Shown: in pieces, positions 1 to 10,672 of the stretch
Numbering within the stretch: the stretch's first letter is position 1
Layout: every line of letters begins with the position of its first letter
Assembly (NCBI GenBank): GCA_036226585.1
Contig: CP108997.1
Location: 6,386,001 to 6,450,000 of the forward strand
Origin: Streptomyces sp. NBC_00708
GTDB lineage: Bacteria > Actinomycetota > Actinomycetes > Streptomycetales > Streptomycetaceae
Length of the DNA: 64,000 bases
Reading direction: 5' to 3'
Program-made: the position numbers and the translations under genes
Notes under the pieces: model-generated
Told to the model about the DNA's origin: nothing
Database searches by the model: none
The model's input: only the letters and a program-made list of their open reading frames with translations

Positions 1-165
1 CAGCACCATCTCCTCGCTGGGGCGGGAGCGCCCCGTCTCGACGAACGAGATGTGCCGGGCCGAGGAGCGGGCCCGCAGCGCCAGCTCCAGCTGACTGATC
101 CGGCGCCGCTCCCGCCAGCTGCGCAGCAGCGGCCCTACCCCCGTGTCGAGCGCGACAGTTGTCAT
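1..165 (-). CDS. XRE-family helix-turn-helix regulator, N-terminal part only
   Basis: Reading leftward from an ATG at 165, the first 55 residues begin MTTVALDTGVGPLLRSWRER and then give a classic XRE helix-turn-helix with ISQLELALRA and ARHISFVETGRSRPS. This N-terminus is typical of actinobacterial regulators that carry a C-terminal MmyB-like ligand-binding domain, but that part lies outside the window, so the domain is inferred from family habit. The gene is divergent from the pterin dehydratase gene, with 63 bases between the starts. Its targets cannot be read from the sequence. Confidence 0.85.
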   Translation of the reverse strand, partial: MTTVALDTGVGPLLRSWRERRRISQLELALRARSSARHISFVETGRSRPSEEMVL

Positions 166-228
166 ACGGAGACCGTAACGTCACCGGCACCGCCGACCGG
201 TATCGACCACCAGTGAGGGAGCCGCCCC

Positions 229-534
229 ATGCCCGCCGCACCGCTGCCGCAGAACGAGATCGAGGACCGGCTGCGCGACCTGCCCGGCTGGTCGCTGGAG
301 GGCGACCGGATCGGCCGCACCTACCGCCTGCCCTCGCACGTCGCCGCCGCCGCGTTCACGATGCACATCGCCGCGATCCAGGACGAGCTGGACCACCACA
401 GCGACCTGACGCTCGGCTACAACATCGTCGCCCTGTCGGTGAACTCCCACGACGCGGGCGGCAAGGTCACCGAGAAGGACCTCGGCCTGGCCGCCCGCGT
501 CACCGCGGTGGCGCCGGGCCACGGGGCGAAGTAG
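229..534 (+). CDS. 4a-hydroxytetrahydrobiopterin dehydratase (pterin-4a-carbinolamine dehydratase)
   Basis: A 101-residue protein, the usual length for this small single-domain family. It dehydrates the 4a-hydroxy-tetrahydropterin formed by aromatic amino acid hydroxylases so that the cofactor can be recycled. The signature region around residues 50-60 reads DELDHHSDL; the two adjacent histidines are the conserved catalytic pair, with S replacing the usual P after them. GAGGGA lies 8 bases before the ATG. No aromatic amino acid hydroxylase is visible nearby, so the partner enzyme would be elsewhere. Family assignment is firm; physiological role is inferred. Confidence 0.88.
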   Translation: MPAAPLPQNEIEDRLRDLPGWSLEGDRIGRTYRLPSHVAAAAFTMHIAAIQDELDHHSDLTLGYNIVALSVNSHDAGGKVTEKDLGLAARVTAVAPGHGAK

Positions 535-544
535 CGCCCGCCTC

Positions 545-1507
545 TCAGGGCGCGGCGCCGAAGCCGGGGTGCGCGGCGAGCCAGCGCGTATAGCTCTCGC
601 TGCGCTCCACCGCCTGGGTGTACGCCGCCCGGGTGTGCCCGCTCACGGCTCCGGCCGCCGCAGACGCGGCGGCCGAGCGCGGGTGCCGCCCCAGCAGATG
701 GCGCCAGCTGAGCGGCGCCCCGCCGATCGGACGGGTGACCACGCCCGGGGTCGGCGGGAAGGTCGCCCGGCACAGCCCGACCGCCCGCCCCACCTGGACG
801 AGATGGACGACGGACGTGGTGTCCGTCTCGTACACCGACGCCGGGCTGAAACCGGCACGGGCGCACGCCGCCACGAAACAGTCCGCGAAGCAGCCGTCAC
901 CCGGCACGTCCGCCCAGCACTCCTCCGCCAGCTCGGACAGCTCCAACTCGTCCCGGCCCGCCAGTGGATGGGTCTCCGGCAGCATCACGAAGACCGGATC
1001 GATCCCGATGAGCTGCCACTCCAGCCGGTCCGCGTCCGGCGGCGCGCTCTCTCCGCAGGTCCCGATGAGCGCGAAGTCCAGCCGCCCGTCGACCAGTTGC
1101 GAGGCCAGCTCGGCCACCGACCAGGAGGTGTACGTGGACACCGGCGCGGCCGGGTACGCGGCGGCCAGCCGGTCGACGAGCCCGCCGAGCAGCGGGCCGT
1201 GCGTGCCGCCCAGCCGGAACCGCTCCACGGTCCCCCTCGCGTTGGCGAACCGCACCGCCTCCTCCTGGAGTTCGCTGACGGCGGGCAGCACCACCCGGGC
1301 TCGCTCCAGCACCAGTTCGCCCAGCGGGGTCGCCCGCGCGCCCGTGTGGTCCCGGACGAACAGCGGGCCGCCGAGCGCCCTCTCGATCCGGCGCAGCTGT
1401 GCGCTGAGCGCGGGCTGCGCGAGGCCCAGCACGGTGGCGGCCTTGGTCAGGCTGCCGGTGTCGGCGATGGCACGTACCGTTCGCAGATGCCGCAACTCCA
1501 GCTCCAT
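545..1507 (-). CDS. LysR-family transcriptional regulator
   Basis: A 320-residue protein with an N-terminal winged helix-turn-helix (residues about 1-60: LRHLRTVRAIADTGSLTKAA, then AQPALSAQLRRIE), followed by a periplasmic-binding-like effector domain from about residue 90, including FALIGTC and FVMLPETHPLAGRDELELSE. Length and domain order match standard LysR regulators. It points away from the methyltransferase gene at 1610 with about 100 bases between the starts, the usual arrangement for a LysR gene and its target, so the methyltransferase is a plausible target. No clear T-N11-A box was picked out. The effector is unknown. Confidence 0.88.
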   Translation of the reverse strand: MELELRHLRTVRAIADTGSLTKAATVLGLAQPALSAQLRRIERALGGPLFVRDHTGARATPLGELVLERARVVLPAVSELQEEAVRFANARGTVERFRLGGTHGPLLGGLVDRLAAAYPAAPVSTYTSWSVAELASQLVDGRLDFALIGTCGESAPPDADRLEWQLIGIDPVFVMLPETHPLAGRDELELSELAEECWADVPGDGCFADCFVAACARAGFSPASVYETDTTSVVHLVQVGRAVGLCRATFPPTPGVVTRPIGGAPLSWRHLLGRHPRSAAASAAAGAVSGHTRAAYTQAVERSESYTRWLAAHPGFGAAP

Positions 1508-1609
1508 CAGCGCACGTTATGGTGCCCGTGGCCCCACGGCAATACGTTGGTGGTTTAGACCTGTAGTTCGGACACCCGCACGCCCGACCATGGCCTGGAG
1601 TCGCCCCCG

Positions 1610-2362
1610 ATGATCCTGGACTACGACCAAGAGGCCGCCGTCTACGACGCCACGCGCGGCGGGCTGCCGCGTGCCGAGGCGGCGGCCGCCGCCGTGCTCG
1701 GCCTGGTGCCGGACACGGCCCGCTCCCTGCTGGACATCGGCTGCGGCACGGGCCTGGTCACCGGGCGGATCGCCGCCGGCCGCCCCGGACTCCGGGTGAC
1801 CGGGTCGGACGCCTCGCGCGGCATGGCCCGCGTCGCCCGGGACCGCGTCGGCGCCGTCGTGCTCGCCGACGCCCGCCGGCTGCCCCTGCCCGGCGCCGCT
1901 GTGGACGCGGTCTGTGCCGTCTGGCTGCTGCATTTGCTGCGCGAGGAGGGCGCGGTACGGGCGGTGGTGGCCGAGGCGGCGCGGGTGCTGAGGCCGGGCG
2001 GGGTGTTCGTCACCACCGTGGACAAGGACACCTGCCACGACGTGGGCAGCGACATCGACGAGGCGTTCACCCCGTACCTGGTGCCGGCCCCGTCCGACGG
2101 TACGGACCTGGTCGTCGCGTACGCGGCCGAAGCCGGTCTGGAGGCTGCCGGGGAGGCGTTCTTCCCCGGCCACGGGCAGGGGCGCACCCCGCGGAGGGCG
2201 GCGGGCGCCGTGCGCCGGGGCTACTACGCCTCGCGCCTGGTCCTGCCGGGCGAGGCCGCCGAAGACCTTGCCCGGACCCTGGAATCGCTCCCGGACCAGG
2301 AACGGCGGCGCGCCGACCCGGAGTACCGGCTGCTGGCCTTCCGCCGCCGGGCGGACGGCTGA
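1610..2362 (+). CDS. Class I SAM-dependent methyltransferase
   Basis: A 250-residue protein with a Rossmann methyltransferase core. Motif I is LLDIGCGTGLVTGRIA at about residues 40-55, the acidic residue ending strand 2 is in TGSDASRGM, and the post-I region holds VVLADARRLPLPGAAVDAV, the pattern of UbiE/Methyltransf_11 enzymes. The substrate cannot be inferred; small-molecule O-, N- or C-methylation is most likely. It is divergent from the LysR regulator and is followed three bases after its stop by a strong hairpin that separates it from the convergent reductase gene. Confidence 0.82.
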   Translation: MILDYDQEAAVYDATRGGLPRAEAAAAAVLGLVPDTARSLLDIGCGTGLVTGRIAAGRPGLRVTGSDASRGMARVARDRVGAVVLADARRLPLPGAAVDAVCAVWLLHLLREEGAVRAVVAEAARVLRPGGVFVTTVDKDTCHDVGSDIDEAFTPYLVPAPSDGTDLVVAYAAEAGLEAAGEAFFPGHGQGRTPRRAAGAVRRGYYASRLVLPGEAAEDLARTLESLPDQERRRADPEYRLLAFRRRADG

Positions 2363-2364
2363 GC

Positions 2365-2398
2365 CGGGGCGACGGCCGACGAACGGGCCGTCGCCCCG
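2365..2398. terminator. Bidirectional hairpin terminator
   Basis: A perfect 13-bp stem (CGGGGCGACGGCC pairing with GGCCGTCGCCCCG) with an 8-base loop sits between two convergent genes, starting just after the methyltransferase stop and ending just before the reductase stop. There is no T run, as is usual for Streptomyces terminators. Confidence 0.8.
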
Positions 2399-2403
2399 CC
2401 GCG

Positions 2404-3276
2404 CTACGGCCGTACGCTCCAGAAGCCCTCCCGGGCCGCCTCCTCCGCGAACTCCGTGAACGACTTCGGGTCGCGGCCGAGCGCACGCTTCACACCGTCC
2501 GTGACCGCCGCGTTGTGCCCGTCGAGCAGCGAGGTGAACAGCCCCGCCAGAAAGGCCGCTTCCTCCCTCGGCGCACCGAACCCGACCAGCATCTCCTCGT
2601 ACTCGGCGCCCGTCAGCGCCACATAGCGGACCTCGCGGCCCGTCGCCGCGGCGATCTCGGCGGCCACCTCGGTGAAGGTCAGCGCCCGGGGGCCGGTCAG
2701 TTCCACGACCGAGCCCGCGACGCCCTCCCCGCACAGCGCGGCAGCCGCCACATCGGCCAGGTCGTCCGCGTCGACGAACGGCTCGGCGGTGTCGCCCGCC
2801 GGGAACACCAGCTCCCCGCCGAGCACCCCGTCCAGCAGGGCGCCCTCGCTGAAGTTCTGGGTGAAGAACGCCGAGCGCACCACCGTCAGTTCGGCGTCCC
2901 CGGCCGCAGCGCGCAGCGCCTCCTCCGCGACCACCGCGTCCGGCTCGCCCCGCCCCGAGAGCAGCACCAGCCGGCGCACCCCGCACCGCCGCGCCACCTC
3001 CCCGAACGCGGTCATGGCCGCGGGCGCCGTGGGCGCTCCCAGGTCGGGGACGTACGCGACGTAAGCCGCCTCCGCACCGCTCAGCGCCGCCTCCCATCCC
3101 GACTCGTCCGCCCAGTCGAAGGGGATCTCGCTCCGGCGCGAGCCCACCCGCACCGGTACGCCCCGCGCGGTCAGCCGCTCGACCACCCGGCGCCCCGTCT
3201 TGCCCGTCCCGCTCGTCACCAGCACCGGGCCCGTGCCGGCGGATTCCTGTGTCGTGTTGCGCGTCTCTTCCGTCAT
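2404..3276 (-). CDS. NmrA-like NAD(P)-binding oxidoreductase (SDR-type)
   Basis: A 290-residue atypical short-chain dehydrogenase of the NmrA/NAD(P)H-binding type. The dinucleotide-binding motif is at about residues 19-29 (VTSGTGKTGRR), followed by a basic patch VRVGSRR expected to read the NADP phosphate. Later segments such as LVLLSGRGE, RSAFFTQNFSEG and FVDADDLADVA are characteristic of NmrA/QOR2-like enzymes. The ATG at 3276 is chosen because the frame upstream loses homology and runs over the divergent AraC gene. It is divergent from that AraC-type regulator with 82 bases between, so the two are probably functionally paired. Substrate unknown; quinone or redox sensing is possible. Confidence 0.82.
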   Translation of the reverse strand: MTEETRNTTQESAGTGPVLVTSGTGKTGRRVVERLTARGVPVRVGSRRSEIPFDWADESGWEAALSGAEAAYVAYVPDLGAPTAPAAMTAFGEVARRCGVRRLVLLSGRGEPDAVVAEEALRAAAGDAELTVVRSAFFTQNFSEGALLDGVLGGELVFPAGDTAEPFVDADDLADVAAAALCGEGVAGSVVELTGPRALTFTEVAAEIAAATGREVRYVALTGAEYEEMLVGFGAPREEAAFLAGLFTSLLDGHNAAVTDGVKRALGRDPKSFTEFAEEAAREGFWSVRP

Positions 3277-3358
3277 GACCCCAGGTTCCCCCGGGCCCTC
3301 CCGCCGCCTCCATCCCCAAGGCTCTCGGCTCCCTACGCCTGCGTCTACGCTGCTGCTC

Positions 3359-4354
3359 ATGGACGCACTGGCCGAACTGTTGGACGGGCCGCGGGCCCGC
3401 GGGGCGTTACTTCTGCGGATGGTGATGGAGCCGCCCTGGTCGGTCCGGATCGAGGACCGCGCCCCTCTCTGCCTCATGGCCGTGACCGGCGGCGAGGCGT
3501 GGATCGTGCCCGAAGGGGACACCGAACCCGTGCTGCTGCGCCCCGGCGATCTGGCCGTGGCCCGGGGCCCGGAGCCGTACACCGTCGCCGACCGCCCGGA
3601 CACCGAACCCCGTGCCCGCATCGGCCCCGGCGGCAGCTGCGCCACGCTGCGCGGCGAACCGCTCGCCCAGTCCATGGAGTTGGGCGTACGGACCTGGGGC
3701 AACGCCCTCGACGGCTCGGCCGCCGTGCTCGTCGGCACCTACCTCCTGGACGGTGAGATCAGCGGCCGGCTGCTCGACGCCCTGCCCCCGCTGCTCGTCC
3801 TGCCGGCCGGTGGCCGCACCGGCCCGATCCTCGCCCTGCTGGGCGACGAGATCGCGCGCGACGAGCCGGGCCAGAGCCTGATGCTCGACCGGCTCCTGGA
3901 CCTCCTCCTCGTCGACGCGCTGCGCACCTGGTTCTCCCGGCCGGGCGCCGAACCCCCGGCCTGGTACGTGGCCATGGGCGACCCCGTCGTCGGCCAGGCG
4001 CTGCGCCTGCTGCACGACGAGCCGGCGCACCCCTGGACGGTCGCCGGGCTGGCCGCGAAGGCCGGCGTCTCGCGGGCCGCGCTCGCCCGGCGGTTCACCG
4101 AGCTGGTGGGGGAGCCCCCGATGGCGTATCTCACCGGCCGCCGCCTCGCCGTCGCGGCCGACCTGCTGCGGGAGACCGACGCGACCGTGGAGTCCGTCGC
4201 CCGCAAGGTCGGCTACAGCCAGGCGTTCGCGTTCAGCACCGCCTTCAAGCGCGTACGGGGTGTCAGCCCGCAGGAGTACCGCAAGGGCGGCGGCTTGCCG
4301 GAACAGCAAGGAACTTTGCGCGGGGAGCGGGGTGTGGTGACGCTGGACTCATGA
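3359..4354 (+). CDS. AraC-family transcriptional regulator with cupin sensor
   Basis: A 331-residue regulator. Residues about 1-190 form a cupin-like sensor (SVRIEDRAPLCLMAVTGGEA, LLRPGDLAVARG), and residues about 225-320 form the double AraC helix-turn-helix, with AAKAGVSRAALARRF and ESVARKVGYSQAFAFSTAFK. The ATG at 3359 begins MDALAELLDGPRARG, a standard N-terminus for this subgroup; an earlier in-frame start would overlap the divergent reductase. Its stop overlaps the start of the next methyltransferase by four bases, so the two are translationally coupled. The divergent NmrA-like gene is a likely regulated target. Effector unknown. Confidence 0.88.
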   Translation: MDALAELLDGPRARGALLLRMVMEPPWSVRIEDRAPLCLMAVTGGEAWIVPEGDTEPVLLRPGDLAVARGPEPYTVADRPDTEPRARIGPGGSCATLRGEPLAQSMELGVRTWGNALDGSAAVLVGTYLLDGEISGRLLDALPPLLVLPAGGRTGPILALLGDEIARDEPGQSLMLDRLLDLLLVDALRTWFSRPGAEPPAWYVAMGDPVVGQALRLLHDEPAHPWTVAGLAAKAGVSRAALARRFTELVGEPPMAYLTGRRLAVAADLLRETDATVESVARKVGYSQAFAFSTAFKRVRGVSPQEYRKGGGLPEQQGTLRGERGVVTLDS

Positions 4355-5283
4355 GCAACCACTCCGGCCACGGACACCACCACGACGGCCACCAGGGCCT
4401 GCACCACGAGCGCCCCGCGCACGGGCACCACCACGGCGGGACCGAACCCGACTGGGACGTCATGGCCCCGCTCCTGGAGCGGAACGCCGAACTCAGCAGC
4501 GCGCAGTACACCGAGGCGGCGCGCTGGATCGCCGCCCTGCCCCACGCGCCGAAGGTCCGCAGGGTGCTCGACATCGGCGCAGGCCCCGGCGTCGTCGCCT
4601 GCCTCCTCGCCGAGGTCTTCCCCGAAGCGGAGGTCGTCGCCGTCGACGGCACCCCCGCCCTCCTGGAGCGCACCCGGGAACGCGCACGGCGGCTCGGGCT
4701 CGACGACCGCGTCACCACCCTGCACGCCACCCTCCCCGAAGGGCTCCCCGGGCTGGGCGAGGCCGACCTGATCTGGGCCGGCAACACCCTGCACCACATG
4801 GGCGACCAGCGCGCCGCCCTGGCCGGATTCGGCGAGCTGCTGCGCCCCGGCGGCATCGTCGCCCTCGTGGAGGGGGGACTCCAGCCCCGGCAGCTCCCGC
4901 GCGACCTCGGCTTCGGCAGGCCCGGACTCGAGGCGCGGATGGAGGCCGCCGAGGCGGAACTCTTCCAGCAGATGCGCGCCGAACTGCCCGACGCCCGGCG
5001 CGAGGTGGAGGACTGGGCCGCCCTGTTCGGCGCCGCCGGGCTCACCCCCCAGGGCACCCGCAGCTTCCTGCTCGACCTGCCCGCACCGCTCGCGGACGCC
5101 GCACGCGAACAGGTCGTCGCGGACTTCACCCGCCGCAGCGGCGGGCTGCGCGACCACCTCGACACCGAGGACCTCGCCGTGCTCGACCGGCTCCTGGACC
5201 CCGAGGACCCGGCCGGACTGCACCACCGCCCCGATGTCTTCCTGCTCCTGGCCCGCACCCTCCACCTGGGCCGGCGCGCCTGA
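4351..5283 (+). CDS. SAM-dependent methyltransferase with histidine-rich N-terminus
   Basis: A 310-residue protein. Residues 1-30 contain a dozen histidines in clusters (HGHHHDGH, HGHHHGG), followed by a class I methyltransferase core with motif I RVLDIGAGPGVVACLLAE at about residues 71-88, an acidic residue in VVAVDGTP, and NTLHHMGD after motif post-I. Such His tracts in bacterial proteins often bind Ni or Zn, but here that is inference; the tail could also be an unstructured linker. The ATG overlaps the AraC stop (ATGA), giving a two-gene operon. The substrate is not evident. It ends before a strong convergent terminator. Confidence 0.82.
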   Translation: MSNHSGHGHHHDGHQGLHHERPAHGHHHGGTEPDWDVMAPLLERNAELSSAQYTEAARWIAALPHAPKVRRVLDIGAGPGVVACLLAEVFPEAEVVAVDGTPALLERTRERARRLGLDDRVTTLHATLPEGLPGLGEADLIWAGNTLHHMGDQRAALAGFGELLRPGGIVALVEGGLQPRQLPRDLGFGRPGLEARMEAAEAELFQQMRAELPDARREVEDWAALFGAAGLTPQGTRSFLLDLPAPLADAAREQVVADFTRRSGGLRDHLDTEDLAVLDRLLDPEDPAGLHHRPDVFLLLARTLHLGRRA

Positions 5284-5304
5284 GCCGTTTTCCGTACACA
5301 GCGA

Positions 5305-5343
5305 AACCGCCGCCCAGGCTCGCGAACGAGCGGGGCGGCGGTT
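5305..5343. terminator. Bidirectional hairpin terminator
   Basis: An outer 11-bp stem (AACCGCCGCCC with GGGCGGCGGTT) encloses an inner 5-bp stem (GCTCG with CGAGC) between two convergent genes. It would stop transcription from both the methyltransferase and the aldo/keto reductase. Confidence 0.8.
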
Positions 5344-5359
5344 CCGTGAGGCGTGGCGG

Positions 5360-6196
5360 TCAGGCGCCGGCGTTGAACTCGCCCGGGTTCGGTCCGAGCC
5401 GCTTGCCCTCGTCCAGCGCCGCGAAAGCGGCCAGGTCGTCGGCGTCCAGCTCGAAGTCGAACACGTCGATGTTCTCCGCGATCCGCGACGGCGTCACGGA
5501 CTTCGGGATCACCACATGGCCCGTCTGCAGGTGCCAGCGGAGCACCGCCTGCGCGGGCGTACGGCCGTGCTTGCGGGCGACCGCGAGGACGGTGGGGACC
5601 TCCAGCAGGCCCTTGCCGGAGCCCAGCGGCGACCACGCCTCGGTGAGGATGCCGTGCTGGGCGTGCAGGGCGCGGGACTCGGCCTGCTGAAGCTGCGGGT
5701 GCAGCTCGATCTGGTTGAGCACCGGCACCACCGAGGTCTCACCGAGCAGACGCTCCAGGTGCTCCGGGAGGAAGTTCGAGACCCCGATGGCCTTCGCGCG
5801 GCCGTCGGCGTAGATCTTCTCGAACGCGCGGTAGGTGTCCACGTACGCGTCCTTGACCGGCACCGGCCAGTGGATCAGGTACAGGTCGACGTAGTCGAGG
5901 CCCAGCTTCTCCAGCGAGGCGTCGAAGGCGCGCAGCGTCGAGTCGTAACCCTGCTCGCTGTTCCACAGCTTCGTGGTCACGAACAGCTCGTCGCGGGCGA
6001 CACCGGAGGCGGCGATGGCCTTGCCCGTACCCGTCTCGTTCTGGTAGATCGCGGCGGTGTCGATGCTGCGGTACCCGGACTCGATGGCGGTGGCGACCGC
6101 CTTCGTCGCCTCGTCGTCCGGCACCTGCCAGACTCCGAACCCGAGCTGGGGCATCTCGACGCCGTTGTTGAGGGTGAGGGAGGGGACCTGGCTCAC
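5360..6196 (-). CDS. Aldo/keto reductase
   Basis: A 278-residue NADPH-dependent aldo/keto reductase of the 2,5-diketo-D-gluconate reductase type. The expected order of elements is present: MPQLGFGVWQV, then D-T-A-x-x-Y (SIDTAAIYQNE, about residues 45-55), the catalytic lysine in VTTKLWN, the catalytic histidine in LYLIHWPVP, GVSNF, and NQIELHP. The cofactor loop near the C-terminus reads VIPKSVTPSRIAEN. A GTG at 6196 (VSQVPSLTLNNG) is chosen because homology begins there and no ATG lies in frame close by. It is transcribed away from the acyl-CoA ligase stop, with a possible hairpin between. Confidence 0.9.
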   Translation of the reverse strand: MSQVPSLTLNNGVEMPQLGFGVWQVPDDEATKAVATAIESGYRSIDTAAIYQNETGTGKAIAASGVARDELFVTTKLWNSEQGYDSTLRAFDASLEKLGLDYVDLYLIHWPVPVKDAYVDTYRAFEKIYADGRAKAIGVSNFLPEHLERLLGETSVVPVLNQIELHPQLQQAESRALHAQHGILTEAWSPLGSGKGLLEVPTVLAVARKHGRTPAQAVLRWHLQTGHVVIPKSVTPSRIAENIDVFDFELDADDLAAFAALDEGKRLGPNPGEFNAGA

Positions 6197-6212
6197 GAGC
6201 AGAGCATCCTTA

Positions 6213-6242
6213 CGTTGAGGGGTGGGACTCCCCACGTCAACG
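6213..6242. terminator. Possible hairpin downstream of the acyl-CoA ligase
   Basis: An interrupted inverted repeat (CGTTGA with TCAACG outside, GTGGG with CCCAC inside) lies between the acyl-CoA ligase stop and the aldo/keto reductase start, both on the minus strand. It could end ligase transcription, or it could be an operator for the reductase. Confidence 0.35.
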
Positions 6243-6288
6243 ATCAAGACCGCCCGCCCATTCCCGGTGGCCCCGCCCAATCGTCGGG

Positions 6289-8112
<1,824 letters not shown>

Positions 8113-8551
8113 TGACCTGCTCCTTGTGGCGCTCCGCACAGCGCCGCGACGCTACCCCACCGGGCGCCGTCGCGGGAGGGTCCGGAGCCGTCCGTACCCC
8201 GTGGTATCTGCACTGGTCAGGGGCCGAAATCCGGCCAGATGGGCAAGGCTCGGGCGCGCTTGGGACCGCGGAGTAAGCGGCTCGCACGGGAATCTCCACC
8301 GAATCTGTACGCCGCGATCACTGCCGTTACGAGCGGATACGGGGGGATTCGTCCCCGTACGACCGGTCCGGTGGGATCGGTCCGCCCGGCACCGGCCGTC
8401 GCGTCACGGGCATTCTCCCCCGCCCGGCGGGCCGTCATGCCTGCTCACACCAACCGTGACGGCGGTAACAGCCCGATGTTCGAATTTCCCGATCGGGGCG
8501 CGGCGCGCGCAGGATGGGGCCGGGCACGACACGACCCGAACGGAAGTACAC
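8113..8551. other. Intergenic region between divergent genes
   Basis: These 439 bases separate the acyl-CoA ligase from the symporter and must hold both promoters. A 10-bp palindrome (CCCGATCGGG at 8488-8497) lies about 55 bases before the symporter GTG and could be an operator. I see no credible small gene; the open frames here have composition typical of shadow frames. Confidence 0.5.
8120..8125 (-). promoter_or_regulatory. Ribosome binding site fixing the TTG start of the acyl-CoA ligase
   Basis: AAGGAG on the minus strand, 7 bases before a TTG codon. It lies inside the longer open frame, so the upstream ATG of that frame cannot be the start served by this site. Confidence 0.75.
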
Positions 8552-9571
8552 GTGAAGCACCTGAGCCGCCGCATACCGAAGCCGCCGTCCTGGCTGCCGA
8601 CCGACCCGTACATAGCGGCGCTCATCGGCACCGTCGTCCTCGCCGCGCTGCTGCCGGCCTCGGGCGCGGCCGCCGAGGTGGCCGGCGGTGCCTCCACCGG
8701 CGCGGTCGCCCTCCTCTTCTTCCTGTACGGGGCGCGCCTGTCCACCGCCGAGGCCCTGGAGGGACTGCGCCACTGGCGGCTCCACTTCACGGTCCTGGCC
8801 TGCACCTTCGTCGTCTTCCCGCTGCTGGGGCTGGCGAGCTGGGGGCTGGTGCCGTACGTCCTGTCACCGCAGCTGCAGAGCGGCTTCCTCTTCCTCTGCC
8901 TCGTCCCCTCGACGATCCAGTCGTCGATCGCCTTCACCTCGATCGCCCGGGGCAACGTGCCCGCCGCGATCTGCGCGGGGTCCTTCTCCTCGATCGCCGG
9001 CATCTTCCTGACCCCGCTGCTCGCCGCCGCGCTGCTCGGCGACAGCGGCGGCGGGTTCTCCGGCGACGCCCTGCTGAAGATCGGCGTCCAGCTGCTGCTG
9101 CCGTTCGTCGCGGGCCGGCTGCTGCGCCGCCGCATCGGCGGGTTCCTCGCCCAGCACCGCGGGGCCCTCGGCCTGGTCGACCGGGGGTCGATCCTGCTCG
9201 TCGTCTACACGGCCTTCAGCGAGGGCATGGTCGCCGGCATCTGGCACCAGGTGAGCCCGGCCGGGCTCGGCGCGCTGCTCGCCGCCGAGGCGGTCCTGCT
9301 CGCGCTGATGCTCACGGTGACCTGGTACGGGGCGCAGCGGCTCGGCTTCGGGCGCGCGGACCGCATCGCCATCCAGTTCGCCGGCTCCAAGAAGAGCCTG
9401 GCCGCCGGGCTGCCCATGGCGAGCGTCCTGTTCGGCGCGCACGCGAGCCTCGCCGTGCTGCCGCTGATGCTCTTCCACCAGATGCAGCTCATGGTCTGCG
9501 CGGTGATCGCCCGGCGGCGCGCCCGCGACGGTCAGGAGACGGCGTCGCCGGAGGCCGTGCCGGTCGGCTGA
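8552..9571 (+). CDS. Bile acid:sodium symporter family transporter
   Basis: A 339-residue membrane protein with about nine or ten hydrophobic segments, for example [19 protein letters not shown] and [19 protein letters not shown]. The motif [19 protein letters not shown] at about residues 125-143 is characteristic of the YfeH/SBF-like branch, where the first crossing helix contacts sodium. The last segment, [18 protein letters not shown], is the second conserved helix. Substrates of this bacterial branch are mostly unknown; an organic acid is a reasonable guess. The GTG at 8552 follows homology. Its 3' end overlaps the convergent fdhD gene by 40 bases. Confidence 0.88.
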   Translation: MKHLSRRIPKPPSWLPTDPYIAALIGTVVLAALLPASGAAAEVAGGASTGAVALLFFLYGARLSTAEALEGLRHWRLHFTVLACTFVVFPLLGLASWGLVPYVLSPQLQSGFLFLCLVPSTIQSSIAFTSIARGNVPAAICAGSFSSIAGIFLTPLLAAALLGDSGGGFSGDALLKIGVQLLLPFVAGRLLRRRIGGFLAQHRGALGLVDRGSILLVVYTAFSEGMVAGIWHQVSPAGLGALLAAEAVLLALMLTVTWYGAQRLGFGRADRIAIQFAGSKKSLAAGLPMASVLFGAHASLAVLPLMLFHQMQLMVCAVIARRRARDGQETASPEAVPVG

Positions 9572-10404
9572 CCGGAGTCCAGCGCGATGCGGTGCTCGCC
9601 CGCGTACACGTTCATCGAGGGCCCCCGCAGGAAGCCGACCAGCGTCAGTCCCGTCTCGGCGGCCAGGTCCACGGCCAGCGACGAGGGCGCCGAGACGGCC
9701 GCCAGCACGGGGATGCCGGCCATCACCGCCTTCTGCGCCAGCTCGAACGAGGCCCGTCCGGACACCAGCAGGACCGAGCGGGACAGCGGCAGCCGCCCGT
9801 CCGTCAGCGCCCGGCCCACCAGCTTGTCGACCGCGTTGTGCCGCCCGACGTCCTCCCGGATGTCCATCAGCTCGCCGGTCTCGGAGAACAGCGCCGCCGC
9901 GTGCAGCCCCCCGGTCCGGTCGAAGACCCGCTGGGAGGCCCGCAGCCGGTCGGGGAGTGCGGAGAGCAGCGCGGGCTCGATCCGCAGCGGGGGAGTGTCG
10001 GCGACCGGGTGGCGGGTCGTGGTGCGGACGGCGTCCAGGCTCGCCTTGCCGCACAGTCCGCAGGAGGACGTCGTGTAGACGTTGCGCTCCAGCGTGATGT
10101 CGGGGACCTCGACGCCCGGCGCGAGCCCCACGTCCACCACGTTGTACGTGTTGACCCCCTCGGCGGTCGCGCCGGCGCAGTACACGATCGACCGCACATC
10201 GGACCCGTCGCCGATGACCCCCTCGCTGACCAGGAAGCCCGCAGCCAGCGCGAAGTCGTCGCCCGGAGTGCGCATGGTGATCGCGAGCGGTTTCCCGTTC
10301 AGCCGGATCTCCAGGGGCTCCTCGGCGACGAGGGTGTCGGGGCGGGTGGAGACGGCCCCGTCCCGGATGCGGATGGTGCGGCGGCGCTCGGTGACCCGTC
10401 CCAT
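9532..10404 (-). CDS. fdhD: Formate dehydrogenase accessory sulfurtransferase FdhD
   Basis: A 290-residue protein. FdhD moves sulfur from a cysteine desulfurase to the molybdenum cofactor, which formate dehydrogenases need for activity. The conserved CGLCGK at residues 115-120 holds the catalytic cysteine pair. [17 protein letters not shown] and [12 protein letters not shown] are strongly conserved FdhD segments that build the nucleotide-binding surface. The ATG at 10404 begins [13 protein letters not shown], a typical actinobacterial FdhD start. No formate dehydrogenase structural gene is in the window. The gene overlaps the end of the convergent symporter by 40 bases, leaving no room for a terminator between them. 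Confidence 0.95.
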   Translation of the reverse strand: MGRVTERRRTIRIRDGAVSTRPDTLVAEEPLEIRLNGKPLAITMRTPGDDFALAAGFLVSEGVIGDGSDVRSIVYCAGATAEGVNTYNVVDVGLAPGVEVPDITLERNVYTTSSCGLCGKASLDAVRTTTRHPVADTPPLRIEPALLSALPDRLRASQRVFDRTGGLHAAALFSETGELMDIREDVGRHNAVDKLVGRALTDGRLPLSRSVLLVSGRASFELAQKAVMAGIPVLAAVSAPSSLAVDLAAETGLTLVGFLRGPSMNVYAGEHRIALDSGQPTGTASGDAVS

Positions 10405-10672
10405 GACCGTTGGACCCGATTTCTGTGTGTGAGGGGGCCTGATCGGCCCCGGGCGGTGGCTGCGGGGGACCGGCGGCGCACCCCGACGCTGCCATTGTCC
10501 AGCACCTGAGACGCGGTGCCGCAACCGGAGGGCCGGTCCCGGACCACCGGCGGGTGGTGTCGAGCCCTCCAAGCCGGAGCCGGTATTCCTGTGGGATCAC
10601 CTGCCCCCGTACCGGGCGGTAGCGACCAAGACTGGTTGGTTCCTGACAGATGGAGCGAGGGGACCTTTGTTT

